Of a stretch of DNA of 64,000 bases, positions 56,501 to 64,000 are shown in pieces. Numbering within the stretch: the first letter of the stretch is position 1; each line of letters opens with the position of its first letter. The DNA comes from Prosapia bicincta (Eukaryota; Arthropoda; Insecta; Hemiptera; Cercopidae), in NCBI GenBank assembly GCA_036971475.1, contig JBAIZL010000008.1:35759240-35823239 (forward strand), in the 5' to 3' direction. The translations under genes and the position numbers were made by a program. The notes below the pieces were generated by a model. That model was not told the DNA's origin. It was given only the letters and a program-made list of their open reading frames with translations, and made no database searches.

Positions 56501-56615
56501 ATAAAATGCTGAATTGGTGTTCTGTTTGTGTTCCTCGACTCTTTGTTTAAAGCTGTGACCTGTTTGTCCAATATAGAATTTGTTACATTTGTCGCAGTTT
56601 AGTTTTTAACTAAGT

Positions 56616-56979
56616 TATCAATTATCTTAGTTTTGGTTTGATCGTTTCAGGGAGTAGCTATTTTGGGTAGATGGGTCGGTTTTTTGGTCCTTGGTACCCT
56701 GTGCTTGGAATCCCTGTGGATACAAATTTTCAATTAAAGCAATCAGCTTTTCTAAGTGTTCTTTACTTGAGTCCTGTTGTTGTTTTCATATCCATGGAGT
56801 TCCAGACATCATTAAAAGCAGCCACCACTGCTAGAGTCATTATATTATAAAAAAATTATGCTTTTTAAATTTGTCTTGAAATGGTTAAACAAATTTCCAG
56901 CCATTATATTAGCATACTAATTTTAATCCAAATATGATGTTATTTAATAAAAATTAACTTTAAGAAAAAAAATGTATAT
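56616..56979. other. No feature recognised
   Basis: Possibly decayed Penelope-like or Tc1 flank, with no readable motif. Confidence 0.35.
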
Positions 56980-58260
56980 GTACAATTTGTAAATACAGTA
57001 TTTATTATGTTCCCCACATTTATTTTCTATCACTTCACTTACATGATTTGGCACAGATTGAAATATGTTTGTAAATTTGTATGTCACAAAACCATACTGA
57101 TATTACTGCTACAATAAGGTTATGTTTTGTAGTAATGTACTATACATTTTTGAGAGAAGGTCATTCACTATTACCTACAGATTTTCAATTGGGCTTAAAT
57201 CTATGGATTTGGCTGACCATGAAAACAGTTTAATGTTTCTTGTTCAAAAAATGTTCCACTTTCTTGGAAATATATAGAATGGTGCTAAATCTTGTTGGGA
57301 CATGTTACAGTCATGCAGGAATTTCTTTGAAAGTTGTAGCACCACTTTGACCTATGAAAGTTGTAGCACCACTTTGACCTATGAAAGTTGTAGCACCACT
57401 TTGACCTATGAAAGTTGTAGCACCACTTTGACCTATGAAAGTTGTAGCACCACTTTGACCTATGAAAGTTGTAGCACCACTTTGACCTATGAAAGTTGTA
57501 GCACCACTTTGACCTATGAAAGTTGTAGCACCACTTTGACCTATGAATGTTGTATCACCACTTTGACCTATGAAAGTTGTAGCACCACTTTGACCTATGA
57601 AAGTTGTAGCACCACTTTGACCTATGAAAGTTGTAGCATCACTTTGACCTATGAAAGTTGTAGCACCACTTTGACCTATGAAAGTTGTAGCACCACTTTG
57701 ACCTATGAATGTTGTAGCACCACTTTGACCTATGAAAATTGTAGCACCACTTTGACCTATGAAAGTTGTAGCACCACTTTGACCTATGAATGTTGTAGCA
57801 CCACTTTGACCTATGAAAGTTGTAGCACCACTTTGACCTATGAAAGTTGTAGCACCACTTTGACCTATGAAAGTTGTAGCACCACTTTGACCTATGAAAG
57901 TTGTAGCACCACTTTGACCTATGAATGTTGATATATCTATTACTTTTTATTATATCATCTATTGGAAGTAATACAAAAGTATCTTCAAATGTAAAACATC
58001 AAAAGATTTGATTCTTGTGACGTTTGATTAGGTTGTGGATATGAGGTTGTGATATTTTTTACTTTTTTTGAACAATAAAGCACTTTCTCCCCAAATATAT
58101 AAATATAATTCATTGAAAGCATAACATGTTTCCAGTCTCCAACAGTCCAGCATGTCCTATGATCCACAAAAACCGGGTTTTGTATATTTCTGATGTCAAA
58201 AGTCCTGTTTTAACTTGTGATTTTTGTCCAGCATCACAAGAAGTCTGAGTTTAATAGTTG
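56980..58260 (-). pseudogene. Tc1-like transposase remnant split by a minisatellite
   Basis: On the minus strand, right of the array: WTVGDWKHVMLSMNYIYIFG with frame-shifted continuations (58170-57960) corresponds to the first catalytic region of Tc1 transposases (WSDE.KF..FG, here degraded). Left of the array: SQQDLAPFYIFPRKWNIF (second Asp, about 57285), then SAKSIDLSPIENL. There are exactly 34 residues between that Asp and the Glu of PIEN, the DD34E spacing of Tc1. The C-terminal PNHVSEVIENKCGEHNKY lies near 57060-57000. Several stops, and the 27-bp array at 57329-57922 separates the two catalytic parts. Confidence 0.85.
57329..57922. repeat. 27-bp minisatellite, 22 copies, inside the Tc1 remnant
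   Basis: The unit GAAAGTTGTAGCACCACTTT followed by GACCTAT is repeated 22 times with rare changes (GAATG, TATCACC, AAAATTG, GCATCAC). The period is a multiple of three, so one plus frame (57302-57931) stays open as repeats of ESCSTTLTY. The real coding context is the antisense Tc1 gene. Confidence 0.95.
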
Positions 58261-58839
58261 TCATATTCAAGTTTATAGTATTAAATCCATTGTTACAATA
58301 TAGACCTACTACGTAAACAGGAATAAAAGCAAAGAACAGCTTTACATCTTTCCGATAACTTATGGAATAGTATAGTTGATAGTGGAGCTACATCATAATT
58401 AATTTGCACACTTCTACAGTTGTACCACTGAAACTATGTTTTTCTATAAACACAGCGGTCTTTAACAGTCGTCCAAAGATTCTTGGATGATATTATATAC
58501 TTACAAAGGTCCATAAGTCACAACCGTATTTACTGAATGATACGAACCTGAGTAGAACTGGACACTTTTACTTTTCATCATAGTAATAGTTAAATAATAT
58601 AGTCTGGACTATAGTTTACATTTTTCATTATAATATTGGTAACTCTGGGGCGCATAGTACAGGGCTACAAACATCCATTTACTACATTATTACTGTTACT
58701 TAAAATGTAAGCTGAACACTTTTTGCACAAAATAAGAGATATAAATTTGGTGTACATCTTCCATTAGAAATACAATAAAATTGATTATATATATTTACAT
58801 AAACTCGTATGTACGTTATTATTAATATTATGCATTTCT
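58261..58839. other. No feature recognised
   Basis: AT-rich sequence without supported structure. Confidence 0.45.
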
Positions 58840-59316
58840 TGAATTTTGTAGTCCATTACGTTCGATGAATCTTATTAATCACTTAAACAATAGTTTATGA
58901 CCATAATTTTTTTTTTTTAATAGTGTATTTGGATGTATTAATCAGTTGTTTGATGGTCCTGTGATATTTCTCAGTTGGGTATGTAGTTGTATTATATTAT
59001 TATTTATTATGTAATCATTGATTTTGTCATTTAGGCTGTTTGTATTAATAATTACTGTGGTGTTGCCTTTGTCTGCTGTGGTGAGTGTGATGTTGTTTAG
59101 TTGGGCTTTTTGTTTTATGATTGCAGCGATTTTAATTTCATTGTTCATGTTTTTGTTGGTTATGTTTTTTTGTTTGGTTAGGTTTTTTATGTCATGTCGA
59201 GGTGAGTCTTGGTCTTTGGTGTCGGTTTTTTGTATGGCTGTTTCAGTTTGGAGTAAATGTTTCTGTTTGTTATGTTATTTGATTTATATTGTATGTTGTA
59301 TTTTAGGCCTTTGTTT
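58840..59316 (-). pseudogene. Penelope-like element family A, RT N-terminal region, split by a LINE
   Basis: The minus frame NNEIKIAAIIKQKAQLNNIT, LTTADKGNTTVIINTNSLND matches the ADKG.T.VI region at the start of PLE reverse transcriptases. A family A end (GTAGTCCATTACGTTCGATG, AATCACTTAAACAATAG) is fused at 58850-58900, so most of the RT and the GIY-YIG domain are deleted. The upstream part is cut at 59316 by a LINE. PLE-side sequence resumes at 63254 and includes CATAAACAATTGTTTAAGTG near 63320. Confidence 0.7.
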
Positions 59317-62300
59317 GGCTATAGTAGAATCCTTTACTGATAACTGCCCTCTCAGTGAGGGGAGAAAAGTAGGGGATCCGTCATGGTGGAATAAGAAGCT
59401 AGCCAAACTTCGGAAGACCACCAGGAGACTCTTTAATAGAGCAAAAAAGAACGGGGAGTGGGACCAGTATAGGAAAACACTTACTGAATACAACAGGGCA
59501 ATTAGAGAAGCACGCAGGAAGTCCTGGAAGGAATTTTGTCAAGAGATTGACAAAACTCGGGAAGGGACACGACTGCATAAAGTGCTCTCTAAGGACCCAG
59601 TTAACCTGGTGGGGATGCTAAGAACCCCACTGGGAAATATAACAAAAACTGCAGGGGAAACTGTGGAAGAATTAATCAGAACACATTTCCCTTGCAGTAC
59701 TCTGAGGAAACTTGGGGGGGGGGCAGACACTGAACCAGTTGCCAAACCCTCCACAAGACGTGGTAAGAGGGAGGACTGGGAAGTGGCAAGGAGGATAGTA
59801 ACTCCACAAAGGGTAAGATGGGCTATAGGCACATTTAAACCCTACAAATCTCCAGGTCCAGATGGGATCTATCCTGTGATGCTGCAGCAGGGAATGGATA
59901 TGCTGGTGCTGGTACTTACTAAATTATACAGGCTAAGCATTGCTCTAGGACATGTGCTGGCAGCCTAGAAATCTAGTAAGGTGGTCTTTATACCTAAGCC
60001 CACCGGTAACCAATCGGAAGGGAAAGGATACAGACCTATTACACTCATGTCCTTTGTTCTTAAGGGACTTGAAAAACTGGTTGATAGGCATATTAGGGGG
60101 GGGGGGTACTTTGGCCATAAAACCACTGCATTGGAACCAGTATGCTTATCAACTGGGGAAATCCTGCGAGGGAGGTCTCCATCAAGTGGTTGGTAGGATT
60201 GAGCAAATGATCGCTAAGAAAGGTTGTGCCATAGGTGCCTTCCTCGACATTGAAGGGGCTTTCAATTACCCCTCAGTGGAGACGATGGTAAATGGTACAA
60301 GACGTCATGGAGTGGATGCGACCACTTGTGGCTGGATAAGTTCCATGTTAACAAACAGAAGCATTTCTGTAGAGGTGGCAGGGGAGGTCAGAAGGGTGGA
60401 GACAAGTCTGGGCTGTGCACAGGGGGGGGGGGGGGTTCTTTCTCCTCTGTTGTGGTGCCTAGTGGTTGACAACCTTATTGAACTCCTGAATGAACGTCTG
60501 TCTGGGATATGCAGACGACATAGTTGTTCTGATCCTGGGCAGATTCCCTGATACAGTCCTTGAGGTAAACAGAAATCCTCTACGACTGATTGAAGAGTGG
60601 TGTAATAAGGAGAACCTTAGGGTAAATCCGAAAAAGACTGCTCTTATTAACTTCACCAGACAGCGAAAAGATCTGACGACCAGGATGCCTCGCTTGTTTG
60701 GTGAATACCTTGAGTTTGTGGGAGAGGTGAAGCACCTGGGAGTTACTTTGGACAGGAAACTCACCTGGAACCCACATTTTGAGAGGACAGTTAACAGGGC
60801 CAAAAGGGCACTGATGACTGTGAGAAGAATGGTGGGTAAGAAATGGGGACTGAAGCCATCAATGATGCACTGGATGTATCTGAGGGTGATAAGACCTATG
60901 ATTACCTATGGAGCTCTGGTGTGGTGGTCAAAGGCCAACCAGGCACAGACAAGAGCTCAACTGAGCTCTATCCAGAGATTGGCCTGTCTGTGCACACTGG
61001 GAGCGATGTCAACTACACCTGGTGCAGCAATAGAAGTAATGCTTAACCTAAACCCCCCCCCCCCATTGAGCTTGTCCTTAGGGGAGAGGCAAGGTTGGCG
61101 GCATGGAGATTGCGCAACTCGAGCAACTGGGCTAACCTCCCAGATGTCTCGGGACATATGAGTATCGAGTGCGTGGTCAAAGAACCCGTCTTGGAAATGG
61201 GCAGCGACCACATTACTCGAACGTTTGCACCTGACCAGGTCCACCAAACTATGATGGAATGGTCAGGGACATTAACATCGGGAGCTCAGATCTGGTACAC
61301 AGATGGCTCCAAGATGGACTTCGGCACTGGAGCAGGGGTGTATTGTAAAAACTCAAGGGTAAAGCTAGTTTTTTCCTTGGGGAGGCATACCTCTGTCTTT
61401 CAGGCCGAAATATATGCTATAAATGCCTGTCTGGGAGAAATAGCGAGAAGGGGAACACACGGGACCCGGAAAGCTATTTTCTCCGACAGTCAGGCAGCAA
61501 TTAAGACAGTAAACGGACATGTGGTCACCTCGGCCATAGTCAGGGAGTGCCTAAATAATCTAGAAGCCCTGGAAAGGTACAATCAAATCAAGATAGGTTG
61601 GGTGCCAGGGCATAGGGGAATATTTGAAAATGAAGCCGCAGATGCGCTGGCCAGAGAGGGGTCTTCGACTCTTCTGATTGGACCGGAGCCGGCGGTAGGT
61701 ATTTCCAAATCCATGGTCAAGATTGCAGTGCAAAGGTGGATGGCTGAAAGACACTGTGAGCACTTGATCAGGGCTGAAGGGATGAGACACAGTAAGCTAA
61801 CCCTTAGGAAACTTTCCTTGGGGCTGCAGAAGAGTCTCATCTATCTGTCTAGGCAGGAATTGAGGATAGCCCCAGGTCTACTCACGGGACACTGTGGACT
61901 AAGGAAACATTTGCATAAAATGGGTATCTACAAAGATGAACCAGTGTGCAGATTATGCGGTCAAGAACTGGAGACTGCCACCAGAGCCGTATTTAGGGTA
62001 AGGCGAACTAGGCGACCGCCTAGGGCGCCGTCAGATTAGGGGCGCCACGAAATAATGTAGGCTACAAGTGCCCGGCGAAGCCGGGCACTTGTACATTTTA
62101 ATTTAAAATTTTTTGCTGGACGATGCTTTTTAGAACCATAAGGGATTTTAAGGGCATCGCTTAGGTGTATGGAGATTCGGCTGCTTGAACATAACAGTAG
62201 ATCATAGCGTACACTCTAAATTCCATCTAGTTTCATCGAAATTCATTCAAAGGCGAGTGGGTTTCACTCGTATTCGGATAGGGCACATTTTGACTTGAAA

Positions 62301-63176
62301 TTCGAGTTAAAGGCTCACTTGCCTTTAAGTGAAATTCACTTGTCTTCGAGTAACATTCATTCGAACACAAGTAAATTTTAACTCAAAGCTCGAGTAAAAA
62401 TGTGCCCCACCCGAATACGAGTGAATTTCGCTTGATGAAATTTAGAGTGTAAGGCGCAAGGCAAACTTTTTTACCGTTGATCGCGTAAGTCGACTTTAGT
62501 CCCTAGTGACAGAATCTGGATTTATTTATTCCCTGCATATTTGTGGGTTTTTGTATAATTTGCAAACATTACCCAATAATGAAACCCTTATTATTCTTCT
62601 CGTCATCCCTATTACTGTTGTTAGTGGTGAGAGGAGTTTCAGTAAACTTTAACTCATAAAAACTTATTTGAGATCAACAATGACACAGAAAATGAAATTA
62701 CACGAAAAGTAGATTTTGATTCAGTGATAACAACTTTTGCGGAATCCAAAGCTCGTAAAGTTGTATTGTTATATTTAATATTCTTTTCAAAATATTTTTA
62801 TAATTAAGTTATAATTTGTACTTATAAAATATTTTAGTATTCTATGAATAATTACTTGATTTTTGAATGAATAAGAGTATGAATAAATATATATTTAAAC
62901 ATTAGAGTCGTTTTAATTTCTAATGAGTAATATGTGTATGTTAAAAGATTTTGAAAACCACTCGCCTTACATGGGGCGCCAGGAGATTTTTCGCCTAGGG
63001 CGCCAGAAAACCTAGATACGGCCCTGACTGCCACACACATCATTTATAGTTGTGAAGCACTTGCCGAGAGGCGCCTCAACCTCTTTGGTGATGGGACAGC
63101 TCTGGTGGATGCTGAAGGTAAAACACTAGTCAGGAAACTCCTAAACCTGGTAAGAGGAAAGGGGCTATTTGACTAG
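59317..63176 (+). pseudogene. LINE reverse transcriptase and RNase H (broken, G-run expansions)
   Basis: Linker DPSWWNKKLAKLRKTTRRLF, then YKSPGPDGIYPVMLQ; a TAG (59966) where Trp is expected; VVFIPKP, KGYRPITLMSFVLKGLEKLV; GAFLDIEGAFNYPS (motif A); GGGVLSPLLWCLVVDNL (motif B); CLGYADDIVVLILG (catalytic Asp pair, near 60500); LGVTLDRKLTWNPHFERT. RNase H, 61290-61660: WYTDGSKMDFG, FQAEIYAINACL, FSDSQAAIKTV, IGWVPGHRGIFENEAADAL. The Cys-His region CRLCGQELETAT begins at 61948, is cut by the hAT element, and resumes at 63035 as HIIYSCEALAERRLNLF, ending at TAG 63174-63176. Frame changes coincide with long G or C runs (59713, 60097, 60421, 61051). Confidence 0.88.
61982..63026 (+). mobile_element. 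hAT element, 1045 bp, internally deleted
   Basis: The left end CAGAGCCGTATTTAGG and right end CCTAGATACGGCCCTG are inverted, and an exact 8-bp duplication ACTGCCAC flanks the element (61974-61981 and 63027-63034). Subterminal CGCCTAGGGCGCC motifs occur at both ends. Near 62600-62750 a decayed frame reads TVVSGERSFSK-like, LIKTYLRSTM-like and SKARKVVLLYLIF. This is the hAT C-terminal dimerisation region. The rest of the transposase is gone. A near-palindromic stretch with GAGTGGGTTTCACTCG lies at 62230-62450. Confidence 0.9.
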
Positions 63177-63253
63177 ATCAGGGAGGTAAGTACAATATAC
63201 TTTAAAATAGCGGTGCTTCGGGCAGTTTAAACCCGCTCCCAAGATGAAAAAAA

Positions 63254-63479
63254 TAGGCCTTTGTTTATTAAATTCATTTCGTGTTGTGTGAATTTGGTAT
63301 TACTGAAGTAACTATAGTCATAAACAATTGTTTAAGTGATTAATAATTATGCATTTGTGCACCACTTACAGAAGCAGGCCTACCACTACAAATGTGCCAT
63401 TAACTATTAAGGTATTATTATTATAAAAGGGTAAATAAGTCAGCAATCAGAAACAACTTTTTTAAAATATGTAACTTCA
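63254..63479. other. Remainder of the split Penelope-like element and flank
   Basis: It continues the sequence cut at 59316. CATAAACAATTGTTTAAGTG ATTAATAATTATGC fits the family A outer end. Nothing else is recognised. Confidence 0.5.
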
Positions 63480-63491
63480 CGTCTACTTTTG

Positions 63492-64000
63492 AAAAAGTAG
63501 AAGCCTCCTGTTCCACGCGCAACAGCAATGTATGTCCGTACAAGCAGAAGCCTCCTTTTCGATGTGCATCCGCGGTAAATGCCCGTACGGGCAGAAGAAT
63601 CATGTTCGATGCGCATCCGCGGTACATGCCCGTTCGGGCAAAAGCGTTCCTGTTCCACGCGCGACAGCAATGTATGTCTGTACAGGCAGAAGCCTCCTGT
63701 TTGATGCGCATCCGCGGTACATGTCCGTACAGGCAGAAGCCTCCTGTTCCACGCGCAACAGCTATGTATGTCCGTACGGGCAGAAGCCTCCTGTTCCACG
63801 CGCAAGAGCAATGTATGTCCGTACAGGCAGAAGCCTCCTGTTTGATGCGCATCCGCTGTACATGCCCGTACGGGCAGAAGCCTCCTGTCCCACGCGCAAC
63901 AGCTATGTATGTCCGTACGGGCAGAAGCCTCTTGTTTGATGCGCATCCGCGGTACATGTCCGTACAGGCAGAAGCCTCCTGTTCCACGCGCAACAGCTAT
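63492..64000. repeat. 48-bp minisatellite of two alternating unit types, runs off the window
   Basis: Type 1: GCAGAAGCCTCCTGTTCCAC, GCGCAACAGCAATGTATGTC, CGTACAGG. Type 2: the same start, then TTTGATGCGCATCCGCGGTA, CATGTCCGTACAGG. Both types are 48 bp and interspersed. The junction TGTCCGTACGGGCA is self-complementary in part. The period is divisible by three, so frames stay open on both strands. It is far more GC-rich than the rest of the window. Confidence 0.93.

Larger units (their letters stand above)
55481..56615 (-). mobile_element. Penelope-like element family A, interrupted by a LINE fragment
   Basis: Minus-strand copy: terminus (CCATTACGTTCGGTGAG, AATCACTTAAACAATAG), hammerhead-like block (55563-55612), C-terminal codons (55634-55866), then the inserted LINE piece. 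The GIY-YIG start resumes at 56501. A 12-bp direct repeat, ATAAAATGCTGA, flanks the insert at 55855-55866 and 56501-56512. Confidence 0.85.
59317..63253 (+). mobile_element. LOA-like LINE, 5' truncated, with nested hAT element
   Basis: A 13-bp direct repeat TAGGCCTTTGTTT flanks the insertion (59304-59316 and 63254-63266), and a short A-rich tail (GATGAAAAAAA) precedes the right copy. The LINE starts inside ORF2 after the endonuclease. A hAT element occupies 61982-63026. Confidence 0.92.

Noticed and set aside
57302..57931. Cys/Thr-rich repeat protein (ESCSTTLTY repeats)
   Set aside because: The frame is a by-product of a 27-bp array; the surrounding coding sequence is an antisense Tc1 transposase.
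59018..59300. Hydrophobic N-terminus of the plus-strand frame at 59018-59968
   Set aside because: It is the antisense of a Penelope-like coding region; the true LINE coding begins after the target duplication at 59316.
63421..63993. Repeat proteins on both strands of the 48-bp array
   Set aside because: Open frames on both strands of a repeat with period divisible by three are expected; no start context or domain is seen.

Overview
The window reads as an AT-rich, intron-rich animal genome, most probably an arthropod and perhaps an insect. This is inferred from its repeat content (Penelope-like elements, I/Jockey-type and LOA-like LINEs with RNase H, mariner, Tc1, pogo/Tigger, hAT and PIF/Harbinger remnants) and from spliced exons with GT-AG borders and matching phases. 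There is no bacterial-type operon, CRISPR array or rRNA.

The only host gene I can support runs right to left on the minus strand. Five to eight exons (43204-43309, 40296-40503, 30694-30849, 16810-16965, and more tentatively 12254-12313, 4472-4564, 3411-3644, 3260-3306) keep one reading frame across splice junctions. They encode the end of a TBC (Rab-GAP) domain and a long C-terminal tail that I recognise as TBC1D30-like. Its 5' exons were not found and should lie beyond the right edge, so most of the window is intron.

The introns are packed with repeats. From left to right: a fold-back of Penelope-like termini (1.6-2.4 kb) and a 53-bp tandem array; a mariner element (5.8-10.5 kb) whose N-terminal transposase codons were amplified into about 64 copies of a 60-bp repeat; a pogo-like MITE; inverted Penelope-like pieces (13.6-16.2 kb); and a four-deep nest at 17.2-28.1 kb (palindromic MITE, Tigger 1, a near-complete I-type LINE, Tigger 2). 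After these come a 19-bp minisatellite, a second Penelope-like family (30.0 and 33.4-35.1 kb), a Harbinger element with a MADF/BESS gene (35.1-37.3 kb), a LOA-like LINE (37.3-39.2 kb), an unclassified element with 24-bp inverted termini (41.2-42.0 kb), several hairpin MITEs, and a 6.3-kb array of about 70 copies of a 90-bp repeat (45.6-51.9 kb). The right part holds a 25-bp minisatellite, Penelope-like pieces broken by LINE insertions, a Tc1 remnant split by a 27-bp minisatellite, a second LOA-like LINE with a nested hAT element, and a 48-bp minisatellite that runs off the end.

The observation most worth following is that tandem arrays here sit inside transposase genes. The 60-bp array is recognisably made of mariner coding sequence, and the 27-bp array interrupts a Tc1 catalytic domain. 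Long open frames across the 60-, 90-, 27- and 48-bp arrays follow from unit lengths divisible by three and are not good evidence for proteins.
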